A stretch of 64,000 bases of DNA from Novosphingobium resinovorum (GCF_001742225.1 NZ_CP017075.1:1798001-1862000); one strand, 5' to 3'. Positions 46,046-55,462 are shown, counted from the stretch's first letter. Made by a program: numbers and translations. The notes: generated from the letters alone by a model not told the origin.

Positions 46046-47002
46046 ATGAGCGCAGGTCATCATCACGGGCATCATCATGGGCATGGGCATAATCATGGCC
46101 ACGGGCATCATCACACGCATGCGGCGCCGGCAAATCCCGGCCGCGCCTTCGCCATCGCTGTATCGCTGAACCTGATTTTCGTCATCGCCGAGGTCGTCGC
46201 TGGCTTCGTCAGCGGCTCCATGGCGCTGTTGGCGGATGCGGGGCACAACTTGTCGGACGTGCTGTCGTTGGCGCTCGCCTGGGCAGCGGCGGTGCTGTCG
46301 GCCCGCCCGCCTTCCGAGCGTTTCACTTACGGGCTCAAGAGTTCCTCGATCCTCGCCGCGATCGCCAACGCGGCGCTGCTGTGGGTCGCGATCGGCGCGA
46401 TCCTGGTCGAGACAGTGCGTCGCCTCGCCGATCCCGAGCCGGTGGGTGGCACCACGATGATGATCGTCGCAGGGATAGGCATCGCGGTGAACGGCCTCTC
46501 CGCACTGCTCTTCGCCAAGGGCTCGAAGTCCGACCTGAACCTGCGGGCCGCCTTCGTGCACCTCATGGCCGATGCGCTGGTGTCGGTCGGCGTGGTGATC
46601 GCGGGGCTGCTGATCACCTGGACCGGCTGGGCGATCCTCGATCCGGTGACTTCGCTGGTCATCACCGTGGTCATCGCCTGGTCGAGCTGGGGCCTGCTGC
46701 GCGATTCGCTGCGGATGGGGATGCTGGGCGTGCCCGAAGGCATCGACGGCGTGCGCGTGCGCGCCTTCCTCGAAGCGCGCCCGGGGGTTGAGCGGGTCCA
46801 CGACCTCCACATCTGGCCGATGAGCACGACCGAGACCGCCCTTACCGCGCACCTCGTCATGCCCGGCGGACAACCGGGCGACGGCTTCCTCCATGCGCTT
46901 GCCCATGACCTCGAGCACGCGTTCGGCATCGGCCACCCGACCATCCAGATCGAGACCGACGGCCACAGCCCCTGCGCGCTCGAGAGCGAGGCGGTCGTCT
47001 AG
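46046..47002 (+). CDS. Cation diffusion facilitator, CzcD/ZitB type
   Basis: A 318-residue zinc/cation-proton antiporter. The N-terminus is a His-rich metal-binding tail (HHHGHHHGHGHNHGHGHHH). Six helices follow, with the zinc-site His and Asp of ADAGHNLSDV in helix 2 and HLMADAL in helix 5, and a C-terminal cytosolic domain (VHDLHIWPMSTTETALTAHL). It exports Zn, Co or Cd. The ATG at 46046 is chosen so that the His-rich tail opens the protein; in-frame codons exist upstream to 45932. The stop overlaps the convergent VOC gene by the four bases CTAG. Confidence 0.92.
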   Translation: MSAGHHHGHHHGHGHNHGHGHHHTHAAPANPGRAFAIAVSLNLIFVIAEVVAGFVSGSMALLADAGHNLSDVLSLALAWAAAVLSARPPSERFTYGLKSSSILAAIANAALLWVAIGAILVETVRRLADPEPVGGTTMMIVAGIGIAVNGLSALLFAKGSKSDLNLRAAFVHLMADALVSVGVVIAGLLITWTGWAILDPVTSLVITVVIAWSSWGLLRDSLRMGMLGVPEGIDGVRVRAFLEARPGVERVHDLHIWPMSTTETALTAHLVMPGGQPGDGFLHALAHDLEHAFGIGHPTIQIETDGHSPCALESEAVV

Positions 47003-47850
47003 ACGAACTCGTGCCGGGCGCCGAGGAAGTCCTCGGGCTGAATCGCGAAGCCCGGGCTTATGCAGCCCTGCGTGGTCAGGCGCAGCTTCAGCTTGTCAGC
47101 GAAATGCGCTTTCGCCCCGCCTGCATCGGCGACCTTCCAGACGAGCGCATAGATGCCGTTCTGCGCGGCTTTCAGGAAGGCACCGAGCGGGCCGCCCGCA
47201 AGGTCATCCGGCTGCACGAAAGCGACCCGCGTGTCGCCCACTTGCAGCAGGACCCGGCGGGCGGGTTGGGGCAGTTCGGTCCGGGCATCCTCCAGCACTT
47301 CGCCGTCGACGACCTCTGTGAAGAAGCGCAGCGCCGTCTCGATATCGGCGGTGACGCAGGCGATGTGGTCGAGGGCGGTGACGGTGCAGTGATGCCCTGC
47401 CCCAACGGCTGGGTTCCAGTTGCCCCGCTCCCACGGATCGTTGGGCATCGGCAGTTCGCACACTTCCAGTAGGACGCCGCCGGTCGATTCGGGCTTAACG
47501 AAGAAGAACACGCCGTAATCGGCGGCGACGGTGCAGCCCGCTTCACGGAAGGCGGCGCTGGCGGCCTCGCCGTCGGCGACCTTGATTTCGAACGAGTGGA
47601 ACGCCTGCCCGATCCGTGCGAACTGGCGCGCGAAGGGCTTGGTCAGGTCCTCCGCATGACGCGGCGCCATCGGCTCCACCATGTGATCGGTGACGTAGAG
47701 CAGCGCGGCGTCGCGGTCCTCGGCGGGGAAGTAGTTCTCGGCAAAGACCAGCCCGCCCAGCGCATCCTGATAGAGCGCGCGGGCGGCATGGATGTCGCTG
47801 ACCGCGTGGATCGTGTGGATTATCCGCGAAACCGGAATACGCGCAGCCAT
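46999..47850 (-). CDS. Two-domain VOC-superfamily protein
   Basis: A 283-residue protein made of two vicinal-oxygen-chelate units (residues about 6-140 and 155-275), as in extradiol dioxygenases, glyoxalases or HPPD-like proteins. Candidate metal ligands are His in IIHTIHAVSDI, a second His in QAFHSFEIKV, His in ALDHIACVTADI, and a Glu near VLLEVCEL. The exact enzyme is not identifiable. The ATG at 47850 has GGAGAGG before it; an upstream in-frame start is rejected. It lies convergent with the CDF gene. Confidence 0.8.
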   Translation of the reverse strand: MAARIPVSRIIHTIHAVSDIHAARALYQDALGGLVFAENYFPAEDRDAALLYVTDHMVEPMAPRHAEDLTKPFARQFARIGQAFHSFEIKVADGEAASAAFREAGCTVAADYGVFFFVKPESTGGVLLEVCELPMPNDPWERGNWNPAVGAGHHCTVTALDHIACVTADIETALRFFTEVVDGEVLEDARTELPQPARRVLLQVGDTRVAFVQPDDLAGGPLGAFLKAAQNGIYALVWKVADAGGAKAHFADKLKLRLTTQGCISPGFAIQPEDFLGARHEFV

Positions 47851-47941
47851 GAACCTCTCCCCTGCCTTTTCCGGCAGAGTGCGGGCACCTGCGAGCATTG
47901 CCAAGCCGCGCGCCACGCGTCCCGGCGATATCGCCCCCAAC

Positions 47942-47978
47942 GAAAAAGGCCGCCCACCTTGCGGCGGACGGCGTTTTC
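47942..47978 (-). terminator. Probable terminator of clpX
   Basis: On the minus strand a GTCCGCC...GGGCGGCC stem-loop, not fully matched, is followed by TTTTTCG, about 20 bases past the clpX stop. Stability is moderate. Confidence 0.6.
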
Positions 47979-47998
47979 ATGATCGGTCAGTTGCGCTC

Positions 47999-49261
47999 TT
48001 AAGCCGCAGCTTCCGCCTTGTCACCCTTGAGCACGCGGACGGGTTCCTTGCGGCCCTCGACCACGTCCTTGTCGACGACGACTTCGGCGATGTCGCGCTC
48101 GGTCGGCAGGTCGAACATGGTGTCGAGCAGCAGCCCTTCCACGATCGAGCGCAGGCCGCGCGCGCCGGTCTTGCGCTCGATCGCCTTCTTGGCGATCGCT
48201 TCGAGCGCGTCGTCGGTGAAGGTCAGCTCCACGTCTTCCAGCTCGAACAGGCGCGCATACTGCTTGATCAGCGCGTTCTTCGGTTCCTTGAGGATCTTGA
48301 CCAGCGCCTCGATGTCGAGGTCGTTGAGGGTCGCGATCACCGGCAGGCGGCCGACGAATTCAGGGATCAGGCCGAACTTGAGGAGATCTTCCGGCTCCGC
48401 CTTCTGGAGCAGTTCGCCCACGCGGCGCTTGTCCGGATCGGCGACATGCGCGCCGAAGCCGATCGAACGCTTCTGCAGGCGGTCGGCAATGATCTTGTCG
48501 AGGCCCGCGAAAGCGCCGCCGCAGATGAACAGGATGTTGGTCGTGTCCACCTGCAGGAATTCCTGCTGCGGATGCTTGCGACCACCCTGCGGCGGAACCG
48601 AGGCGGTGGTGCCTTCCATCAGCTTGAGCAGCGCCTGCTGCACACCCTCACCGGAAACGTCGCGCGTGATCGACGGGTTCTCGGCCTTGCGGCTGATCTT
48701 GTCGATCTCGTCGATGTAGACGATGCCCTGCTGCGCCTTCTCGACGTTGTAGTCGGACGCCTGCAGCAGCTTGAGGATGATGTTCTCCACGTCCTCGCCC
48801 ACGTAGCCGGCTTCGGTCAGCGTGGTGGCGTCGGCCATCGTGAACGGCACGTCGAAGGTGCGCGCGAGCGTCTGCGCGAGCAGCGTCTTGCCCGAACCGG
48901 TCGGCCCGACCAGCAGGATGTTAGACTTCGACAGCTCGACGTCGCCCTGCTTGCCGCTGTGCTTGAGGCGCTTGTAGTGGTTGTGGACAGCCACCGACAG
49001 GACGCGCTTAGCGCGTTCCTGGCCGATCACGTAGTCGTTCAGCATCTCGCAGATGTCGCGCGGGGAGACGATCTCGCCTTCCTTGCGACCGGCAATGCCC
49101 GCCTTGGTTTCTTCGCGGATGATGTCGTTGCAAAGCTCGACACATTCATCGCAGATGAACACCGTTGGGCCCGCGATCAGCTTGCGCACTTCATGCTGCG
49201 ACTTACCGCAGAAGCTGCAGTATAGGGTGCTTTTCGCGTCAGATCCGCTCAATTTCGTCAT
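47999..49261 (-). CDS. clpX: ClpX unfoldase of the ClpXP protease
   Basis: A 420-residue AAA+ unfoldase that feeds substrates to ClpP and in alphaproteobacteria degrades CtrA. Zinc-binding domain: C15, C18, C37, C40. Walker A GPTGSGKT is at residues 119-126; Walker B is IVYIDEID; the IGF loop that docks ClpP (KRSIGFGAH) is present, as is the RKH pore loop ([10 protein letters not shown]). It lies downstream of clpP on the same strand, 120 bases after it. Confidence 0.98.
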   Translation of the reverse strand: MTKLSGSDAKSTLYCSFCGKSQHEVRKLIAGPTVFICDECVELCNDIIREETKAGIAGRKEGEIVSPRDICEMLNDYVIGQERAKRVLSVAVHNHYKRLKHSGKQGDVELSKSNILLVGPTGSGKTLLAQTLARTFDVPFTMADATTLTEAGYVGEDVENIILKLLQASDYNVEKAQQGIVYIDEIDKISRKAENPSITRDVSGEGVQQALLKLMEGTTASVPPQGGRKHPQQEFLQVDTTNILFICGGAFAGLDKIIADRLQKRSIGFGAHVADPDKRRVGELLQKAEPEDLLKFGLIPEFVGRLPVIATLNDLDIEALVKILKEPKNALIKQYARLFELEDVELTFTDDALEAIAKKAIERKTGARGLRSIVEGLLLDTMFDLPTERDIAEVVVDKDVVEGRKEPVRVLKGDKAEAAA

Positions 49262-49381
49262 TTTCCGTCTTTAGCCTCCAACCGAGGCGACTCGCTCACT
49301 CTAGCCTGCCCGGGACCGGCTTTGCAATCCTACCGCCAAATGCTTGACGGAGACTGAAGGCGCCGGTCCCGCTTCAGGACG

Positions 49382-50050
49382 TTACGCTTCCGCCGGCTTG
49401 TCGCCGTCGGGGCGGGTCTCGAAGACCTTGTCGACGAGGCCGAATGCCAGCGCTTCGTCAGCTTCGAGGAACGTGTCGCGGTCCATCGCCTTCTCGATCT
49501 CGTCGAGCGACTTGCCGGTGTACTTCACGTAGAGATCGTTCAGGCGGCGGCGCATGCGCAGGATTTCGCGCGCCTGGATCTCGATGTCGCTGGCCATGCC
49601 CTGCGCACCGCCCGAGGGCTGGTGGACCATGATGCGCGCGTTCGGCAGCGCAATGCGCATGCCCGGTTCCCCTGCGGCGAGCAGGAAGCTGCCCATCGAG
49701 GCGGCCTGGCCGATGCACACGGTCGAGACGCGCGGCTTGATGTACTGCATGGTGTCGTGGATCGCCATGCCGGCCGTCACCACGCCGCCCGGCGAGTTGA
49801 TGTACATCGAGATGTCCTTGGTCGGGTTTTCCGATTCCAGGAACAGCAGCTGCGCGACGATGAGCGAGGCCATGTGGTCTTCCACCTGGCCGGTGATGAA
49901 CACGATGCGCTCACGCAGCAGGCGCGAGTAGATGTCGAACGAACGTTCGCCGCGGCTGGTCTGCTCGACGACCATCGGCACGAGTGCGCCCGTCACGGGA
50001 TCGGTGGTGAACTTTCCTTGGGCGTTCGAAGCGCCGAACAGGTCGAGCAT
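49382..50050 (-). CDS. clpP: ClpP protease proteolytic subunit
   Basis: A 222-residue serine protease that forms the tetradecameric chamber of ClpXP/ClpAP. The triad is Ser118 (GQAASMGSF), His143 ([11 protein letters not shown]) and an Asp near residue 192 ([12 protein letters not shown]). The N-terminal axial-loop region and the C-terminal KPAEA are normal. It stands first in a clpP-clpX pair; the usual tig neighbour is 3.4 kb away at 53410. The D3 repeat and a lipoprotein gene lie upstream. Confidence 0.98.
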   Translation of the reverse strand: MLDLFGASNAQGKFTTDPVTGALVPMVVEQTSRGERSFDIYSRLLRERIVFITGQVEDHMASLIVAQLLFLESENPTKDISMYINSPGGVVTAGMAIHDTMQYIKPRVSTVCIGQAASMGSFLLAAGEPGMRIALPNARIMVHQPSGGAQGMASDIEIQAREILRMRRRLNDLYVKYTGKSLDEIEKAMDRDTFLEADEALAFGLVDKVFETRPDGDKPAEA

Positions 50051-50173
50051 GGGAGTCCTCTTTGCGATTTTGCCTCGCCTATGTCGCGTGGCAATGCGCG
50101 ATGTTCAAGGGGGTTAACCTATCAGGCGTGAATGGACGGGGGAGAAGCCGCTGGAGGCGCTACCCGAGGTCCA

Positions 50174-50283
50174 CAAGGTGACGCAGGTTTACACGGTTTA
50201 CACTGTCCAGAGGGAGAAGGTGTCACCTTGGGCCGGGAAGTGTCACCTTGTGAGGGGAAGTGTCACCTTGCGGTGTAACCTTG
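50174..50283 (-). repeat. Iterated GTGTCACCTTG array with GTTTACAC cap, copy D3
   Basis: AAGGTGAC opens at 50174, then the cap GGTTTACACGGTTTACACTG (50186 on) and CCAGAGGG; units TGTCACCTTG end at 50230, 50250 and 50270 (period exactly 20), with a shorter final unit GTAACCTTG at 50283. It is the cleanest copy, in the same orientation as D2. It lies in the 50051-50405 gap between the divergent clpP and lipoprotein genes; the rest of that gap has no recognisable feature. Confidence 0.88.
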
Positions 50284-50405
50284 TGCGGTTTTGGGCGGTC
50301 GGATGGGGCATGCGGCGCAGTGTATGGGACGGCGTAGGATGTAGGAAAGCGGACTTTCCGGAAGCGCCCCATTGTGGACATGAGCATTCGTGCTCAAGAT
50401 GCCGT

Positions 50406-50849
50406 ATGCGGTCTTTTTCAGCAGTGGTGTCTATTGGGCTTCTCGTGGGATGTGGCAGCCCTCTATCACCTCAAGCCAAATACATGGCGGCAATTGATGA
50501 AGCCGTAGTTCTTCCCCACGACGCTCACCCAATTGCTGACTATGCGAAATATTATAGTCAGGGCCCCGACAATGACATCGTGGCTGTTTTCATTCTTCCT
50601 GACCTGCTTGCCCAGAAGGCTAATCAGGTCTGTGATAGGATGAAAGATGACCTCGCCCGTTCATCGCGTGTCCGCTGCGTTGCTGATGGAGTGCCGTTGA
50701 TTAATGCCGGAGAGCGGTTTTGGCTGGAAGATTGGCAAAAGCTGCCGTGGATTTTCGACCCGAAATGTGGCGACATTTCTGTGGTGTTCGATAGGGATAA
50801 CAGTCAGTTCAAAGAGGTTAGATGCACCGGCAAGGGCGCGCCCACGTAA
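50406..50849 (+). CDS. Hypothetical lipoprotein with low-GC codon use
   Basis: A 147-residue lipoprotein. The ATG at 50406 gives a signal peptide RSFSAVVSIGLLVGC with lipobox LLVGC. The mature part has scattered Cys residues and no recognisable family. An in-frame extension upstream to 50178 would translate the D3 repeat and is rejected. The DNA is visibly AT-richer than its neighbours (for example TATGCGAAATATTATAGTCA), suggesting recent acquisition. No strong ribosome-binding site. Confidence 0.55.
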   Translation: MRSFSAVVSIGLLVGCGSPLSPQAKYMAAIDEAVVLPHDAHPIADYAKYYSQGPDNDIVAVFILPDLLAQKANQVCDRMKDDLARSSRVRCVADGVPLINAGERFWLEDWQKLPWIFDPKCGDISVVFDRDNSQFKEVRCTGKGAPT

Positions 50850-50978
50850 GTCCGCAAACCACCCATTGCCGTCATCCCGCCCCCCCGGTCGCCCGCATCG
50901 AAAAACCCGCAATGGGCGCTGGCACCGCGACGCCGCTTCGGCCATCGTGCTGCGCTCCACCCCGCCGGAGCCTTTTAC

Positions 50979-52433
50979 GTGAACCGCCCCTTCATCCTCG
51001 CCCTCGGCCTTCTCGCCGCGTCTCCGCTTCCCGTCGCCGCGCAGGAGACGCCGGAAACCTACCTCAAGCGGATCGAGGCGATAGACGACAGCGGCGCGGC
51101 GATCCATGCGGTCGTCGCCGTGGCCCCGTCGGAATCGCTGGCCATCAAGGGCAAAGGCCCGCTCGCCGGGCGCGCGTTGCTGGTGAAGGACAACATCGAG
51201 ACGCGCGACATGCCCACGACCGCGGGCAGCCTCGCGCTGAAGGACAACGCCACGGGACGCGACGCACCGCTGGTGGCGAAGCTGCGCAAGGCGGGCGCGG
51301 TCATCCTGGGCAAGACTAACCTCTCCGAATGGGCGAACTTTCGCGGCGAGCACTCCTCCAGCGGTTGGAGCGCGGTGGGCGGGCAAACGAAGAACCCTTA
51401 CGCGCTCGACCGCAGCCCCTGCGGCTCGTCCTCGGGCAGCGGCGCGGCGGTGGCGGCGGGCATGGCGTGGGCGGCGATCGGCACCGAGACCGACGGCTCG
51501 ATCACCTGCCCCGCCTCGGTGATGGGGCTCGTCGGATTCAAGCCGACCGTCGGGCTGGTCAGCCGCACCTACGTGGTGCCGATCAGTTCGAGCCAGGATA
51601 CCGCCGGGCCGATGACCACCAGCGTCGCCGACGCCGCGCTGCTGCTCAACGCAATGGCCGGAAGCGACCCCGCCGATCCGGCCACCGCCGATGCCGACCG
51701 GCACAAGCCGGACTTCACCGTCGGTTTGGGCAGGGTCAGCCTGAAGGCCGTGCGCGTAGGCGTGCTGCGCCGTCAGGCCGGACACATGTCGGCGCTCACC
51801 GTGCTGTTCGATGCCGCGCTCGCCGACATGAAGCGCGCCGGGGCGCAAGTGGTGGAGATCGATTTCGAGCCCGACGAGCGGCTCGGTGAGGCCGAATTCA
51901 CGATCATGCTGCACGAGTTCCGGCTGGGCATCGACGCCTACCTAGGCGACCTGCCCCGCCCGGCACCCGCGCGCGACCTTGCCGGGCTGATCGCCTTCAA
52001 CAAGGCACACGCCGCGGAAGAACTGCGCTGGTACGGGCAACAGACTTTCGAGAAGGCGCTGACGACCACCGATCCCGCCGCCTACGCCAAGGCCCGCGCC
52101 GATGCCCAGCGCCTCGCGGGGACCGAGGGGATCGACGCGCTTCTGAGGAAGTACGACGTCGATGTCCTAGTTGCTCCCACCACCAGCCCGGCCTGGCCGA
52201 TCGACCCGGTGCTCGGCGACAATTTCGTCGACGTCGGTGCCGGATCGCTGGCAGCCATCGCAGGCTATCCGCATCTCTCGGTGCCGATGGGCACGGTCGA
52301 GGGATTGCCGGTGGGAATTTCGTTCATGGCCGGGAAATGGGACGATGCCAAAGTGCTGCGCATCGGCGCCGGCTACGAACGGTCGCGCAGTGCCACACTG
52401 ACCGCTCCAGCCTTGCGCAACTGGGCGCAATAG
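50979..52433 (+). CDS. Exported amidase-signature hydrolase
   Basis: A 484-residue amidase-signature enzyme (GatA fold) with a Sec signal peptide (RPFILALGLLAASPLPVAAQ), so it acts in the periplasm. The triad is Lys in LLVKDNIET, Ser in CGSSSGSGAAVAAG, and the nucleophile Ser in TDGSITCPAS. It starts with GTG, GGAG eight bases before. It is not a GatA: a real gatA is at 9356-10840 and this one is exported and has no GatB nearby. It is likely to hydrolyse an amide such as a peptide-like or xenobiotic compound. Confidence 0.92.
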   Translation: MNRPFILALGLLAASPLPVAAQETPETYLKRIEAIDDSGAAIHAVVAVAPSESLAIKGKGPLAGRALLVKDNIETRDMPTTAGSLALKDNATGRDAPLVAKLRKAGAVILGKTNLSEWANFRGEHSSSGWSAVGGQTKNPYALDRSPCGSSSGSGAAVAAGMAWAAIGTETDGSITCPASVMGLVGFKPTVGLVSRTYVVPISSSQDTAGPMTTSVADAALLLNAMAGSDPADPATADADRHKPDFTVGLGRVSLKAVRVGVLRRQAGHMSALTVLFDAALADMKRAGAQVVEIDFEPDERLGEAEFTIMLHEFRLGIDAYLGDLPRPAPARDLAGLIAFNKAHAAEELRWYGQQTFEKALTTTDPAAYAKARADAQRLAGTEGIDALLRKYDVDVLVAPTTSPAWPIDPVLGDNFVDVGAGSLAAIAGYPHLSVPMGTVEGLPVGISFMAGKWDDAKVLRIGAGYERSRSATLTAPALRNWAQ

Positions 52434-52534
52434 ACCGAAAACGGGACGATCGGGATGCGCGCCGCGACGATAGGGACTGGCGGGCGCCCTCGCTCTCGGC
52501 CATCTTGCCCAGTTCCAGCCTCGCAGGAGACCCT

Positions 52535-53221
52535 GTGTACCGAACTTCGTTGCTAGCCCTCAGTGCAATCGTTTCCATGGCTCCGGCTGCGGCATTGGCC
52601 GACACGCCCCGCGAACTGCTCACGACCGCCGCTTTCCAGACTGCCACCAAACCGCAGGCGCTCAAGCTGGTCGCGCAGGCGATCACCGCTTCGGATCGCA
52701 TCCTCGCCGCGCGGCCGAACGATCATGAGGCGACGCTGCAGCGGGCCATCGCCATCGGCTATCGCGGCAAGCTGACCCGCAGCCGCTCGGACGTGCGGGC
52801 CTCGCTCGACGTGTTCCAGAAGCTGGCGGCGGCCAATCCGCGCGATCCGGAGGCGCAGATCGTGATCGCCGGATGGCATCTTGGCGCGGTGGATGAACTC
52901 GGCGGGTTTCTGGCGCGCACGGCGCTGGGCGCGCGGGTCTCGGCAGGGGAGACGGCGCTGGCGAAGGCCGTTGCGCTCGGCGGCGACCGGGCGTTCTACC
53001 CCGGCCTCGCCGCGCTGCTGCAGATCCGCAACGACCCGAGCGACATCGCACAGGCAAGGCGCTGGGCCGAAGCCGCCGCGACCGGGCAGGCGGCGACTCC
53101 CCTCGATGCCCTGATGAAGCGCGCGGCGCTCTCGGTCCTGCCCTCGCTGCGGGCGAACAACGGCAAGGCGGCGGCGGAACTGGCGCGCAAGCTGGTGCCG
53201 TTCGGGAAGATCGGGGATTGA
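52535..53221 (+). CDS. Exported TPR-like protein
   Basis: A 228-residue helical-repeat protein from the GTG at 52535, with AGGAGA five bases before; an ATG-only start would cut into the signal peptide. The signal peptide is YRTSLLALSAIVSMAPAAALA. The rest is a chain of helical pairs with TPR-like periodicity (ASDRILAARPNDHEATLQRAIAIGYRGKL, LDVFQKLAAANPRDPEAQIVIAGWHLGA), ending in KLVPFGKIGD. It probably mediates protein-protein contacts in the periplasm. No partner is identified beyond the upstream amidase, 101 bases before. Confidence 0.78.
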   Translation: MYRTSLLALSAIVSMAPAAALADTPRELLTTAAFQTATKPQALKLVAQAITASDRILAARPNDHEATLQRAIAIGYRGKLTRSRSDVRASLDVFQKLAAANPRDPEAQIVIAGWHLGAVDELGGFLARTALGARVSAGETALAKAVALGGDRAFYPGLAALLQIRNDPSDIAQARRWAEAAATGQAATPLDALMKRAALSVLPSLRANNGKAAAELARKLVPFGKIGD

Positions 53222-53242
53222 GAATGGCCCAAAGCCGCGGGT

Positions 53243-53333
53243 GGGCTTCGACAAGCTCAGCCTGAGCGGGGTTTGGGTTTTCCTTCGCCTGTTTGCCCTC
53301 GATCCCGCTCAGCCTGAGCTTGTCGAAGGCCCC
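53243..53333. repeat. Dispersed inverted repeat, family A, copy 3
   Basis: GGGCTTCGACAAGCTCAGCC and the mirrored arm ending in GAGCTTGTCGAAGGCCC enclose about 33 bases. It lies between the convergent TPR gene and tig. Confidence 0.88.
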
Positions 53334-53345
53334 GCGTCCAAACAC

Positions 53346-53381
53346 AAAAAGCCCCGGTGCATCGCTGCACCGGGGCTTTTT
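53346..53381 (-). terminator. Strong bidirectional terminator of tig
   Basis: AAAAAGCCCCGGTGCA (53346-53361) and TGCACCGGGGCTTTTT (53366-53381) form a perfect 16 bp stem with a TCGC loop and T runs on both strands. Confidence 0.93.
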
Positions 53382-53409
53382 GGTTATCGGTCGAACCGCA
53401 AGGGAGGGA

Positions 53410-54984
53410 TCAGTCCTCCTTGGCAGCGGCCTTCTTCTTAGCCGGCGCCTTCTTGGCGGGCTTGGCTTCGTCGGCCGGAGCCTCTTCAGCGTCGTCCTTC
53501 TTGGCGGCAGCCTTCTTGGCCGGAGCCTTCTTCGGCTTTTCCTCGGCGGCAGCTTCCGCTTCTGCCTCGGGGGCCGGAGCGGCTTCCGCTTCGTCCTTCT
53601 TGGCAGCCTTCTTGGCCGGAGCCTTCTTCGGCTTCGCCTCGGCAGCGGGCTTCTCGCCGTCGGCGTCGGCTTCGATCGCGGCCTGCAGCTCGTCGCGGGT
53701 CACTTCGCGCTCGGTGACTTCGGCCGTCTCGATGAGGAAGTCGACGACCTTGTCCTCATAGAGCGGAGCGCGCAGCTGGGCGGCCATCATCGGGTCCTGC
53801 TGGACGTATTCGAAGAAGCGCTGGCGATCTTCGGGGCGGTACTGCTGCGCAGCCTGCTGCATCAGCATGCCCATTTCTTGGCTGGTCACTTCGACGCCGT
53901 TGGCCTGGCCGATTTCCGAAAGGAGCAGGCCCAGACGCACGCGGCGCTCGGCGATCTTGCGGTAGTCGTCCTTCTCGGCTTCGATCTCTTCGAGCGCGGC
54001 GGCCGGGTCTTCCTCGTTCTGCGCTTCCTGGATCAGCTGCTGCCAGATCTGCGAAAATTCGGCTTCCACCATGGTCGGCGGCACGTCGAAGTCATGGCCG
54101 GCGGCCAGCTGGTCGAGCAGCGAGCGCTTCATGGCGGTGCGGGTCAGGCCGGCAGTTTCCTGCTCCAGCTGGCCGCGCAGCAGGCCGGTGAGCTGCTCCA
54201 GGCTCTCGAGGCCCAGTTCCTTGGCGAAGTCGTCGTCGAGCTTCGATTCGGCAGGCGCCTTCACTTCGTGCGCGACGATGTCGAAGGTGGTTTCCTTGCC
54301 GGCGAGGTTCTCGGCCGGGTAGTCCTCGGGGAAGGTCACGGTGATGGTGCGCTCGTCACCGGCCTTGATGCCCTTGAGCTGTTCTTCGAAGCCCGGGATG
54401 AAGCGATCGGCGCCGATCACCAGCGGGGCCTTCTCGGCCTTGCCGCCGTCGAACTCGACGCCGTCGAGCTTGCCGGTGAAGTCGATGATGACCTGATCGC
54501 CCTCGGCGGCCTCGCCGTCCTTGGTCTCGAAGCGCTGCTGCTGCTTGGCGATGTTCGCGACCGCTTCGGTCACGGCTTCATCCGAGACGGGCACGGTCAG
54601 CTTGTCGAGCTTCAGGCCGTCGAGCGAGGGCGCCGCGATGGTCGGCAGGATTTCGAGGCTGACGGTCAGCTCGGCGTCCTTGCCCTCTTCGTAGCCGTCG
54701 GTCAGCTTGACGTCGGGGTTCATCGCCGGGCGCAGGGCGTTGTCGGCCACCAGCTTGTCCATGGCTTCACGGATCGAGGTGTTCAGCGCTTCCTGGTGGA
54801 TCGCCGGGCCGTGCAGTTTCTTGACGAGGTTCGCGGGAACCTTGCCGGCGCGGAAGCCGGGCATGCGCACCTGCGGGGCGATCTTCTTGACCTCACCCTC
54901 GACCTTGGAGGTGATGGTGGCGGCGGGGATGGTGACCGTATAGGCGCGCTTCAGGCCTTCGTTGGTCGTTTCGACGATCTGCAT
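53410..54984 (-). CDS. tig: Trigger factor with Lys/Ala-rich C-terminal extension
   Basis: A 524-residue ribosome-bound chaperone and prolyl isomerase; E. coli trigger factor has 432. The ribosome-docking signature GFRAGKVP lies near residue 44. The FKBP-like PPIase domain (GDQVIIDFTGKLDGVEFDGGKAEKAPLVIG... FPEDYPAENLAGKETTFDI) and the helical arms (MVEAEFSQIWQQL...) follow. From about residue 440 a tail of KKAPAKKAA and acidic Ala/Glu blocks replaces the usual end. The ATG at 54984 has GGAAGG upstream. A tRNA-Leu gene lies 75 bases before it. Confidence 0.96.
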   Translation of the reverse strand: MQIVETTNEGLKRAYTVTIPAATITSKVEGEVKKIAPQVRMPGFRAGKVPANLVKKLHGPAIHQEALNTSIREAMDKLVADNALRPAMNPDVKLTDGYEEGKDAELTVSLEILPTIAAPSLDGLKLDKLTVPVSDEAVTEAVANIAKQQQRFETKDGEAAEGDQVIIDFTGKLDGVEFDGGKAEKAPLVIGADRFIPGFEEQLKGIKAGDERTITVTFPEDYPAENLAGKETTFDIVAHEVKAPAESKLDDDFAKELGLESLEQLTGLLRGQLEQETAGLTRTAMKRSLLDQLAAGHDFDVPPTMVEAEFSQIWQQLIQEAQNEEDPAAALEEIEAEKDDYRKIAERRVRLGLLLSEIGQANGVEVTSQEMGMLMQQAAQQYRPEDRQRFFEYVQQDPMMAAQLRAPLYEDKVVDFLIETAEVTEREVTRDELQAAIEADADGEKPAAEAKPKKAPAKKAAKKDEAEAAPAPEAEAEAAAEEKPKKAPAKKAAAKKDDAEEAPADEAKPAKKAPAKKKAAAKED

Positions 54985-55059
54985 TTCGATGCCTTCCTGT
55001 GCAATCCAAAGGGCCTCTCGGCCAGCATTACGCGGCATTCCCTCGCACAGGCGGCGGAT

Positions 55060-55144
55060 TGGTGCGGGCGAAGGGACTCGAACCCCCACATCTTTCGATA
55101 CTGGTACCTAAAACCAGCGCGTCTACCAATTCCGCCACGCCCGC
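55060..55144 (-). tRNA. tRNA-Leu (anticodon TAG)
   Basis: An 85-base class II tRNA including CCA. The acceptor GCGGGCG pairs with CGCCCGC at the end; D-arm GCGGAATTGGTAGACGC; anticodon stem CTGGT/ACCAG with loop TTTAGGT, anticodon TAG; a variable arm of the long leucine type (TATCGAAAGATGTGG); T-arm GGGTTCGAGTCCC. The CCA end is encoded. It reads CUA leucine codons (and others by wobble). It lies upstream of tig. Confidence 0.96.
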
Positions 55145-55288
55145 ATGAGTGTAGCCTGAAACTCAAGGGACGGGCCATTAATGGCAGCCGGAGAAAAGGG
55201 CAAGTGCGACGAGTCGCTATGGTGTCACGGAACGGATCGCCGCCACGCTGGGTTATGTGTGCGAGGGGGCGAGAGGAGCGAGATCACC

Positions 55289-55453
55289 ATGGCCACCCAG
55301 CCACCCGTCTACAGCCCCGGCGACACGCCTGCGGAAATCCCGACGCCCGGAAACGACCCCGGCGTTCCCGGCGGTCCGGATGAGACACCGCCGCAAGGGC
55401 CGGACTTCGACCAGCCCGATGAGGCGCCGGTGGAACTGCCGCCGCCGGATTGA
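55289..55453 (+). CDS. Small Pro/Asp-rich protein
   Basis: A 54-residue protein of low complexity (TPAEIPTPGNDPGVPGGPDE, PPQGPDFDQPDEAPVELPPPD), acidic and probably disordered. The ATG at 55289 follows AGGAG at longer than usual spacing. No signal peptide or domain. Small proline-rich proteins like this are common but unnamed in sphingomonads; the function is unknown. Confidence 0.55.
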   Translation: MATQPPVYSPGDTPAEIPTPGNDPGVPGGPDETPPQGPDFDQPDEAPVELPPPD

Positions 55454-55462
55454 CCCTCATCT

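Noticed and set aside
52337..52534. Upstream extension of the TPR protein
   Set aside because: Arg-rich and overlapping the amidase gene; the GTG at 52535 has a good ribosome-binding site and starts a clean signal peptide.
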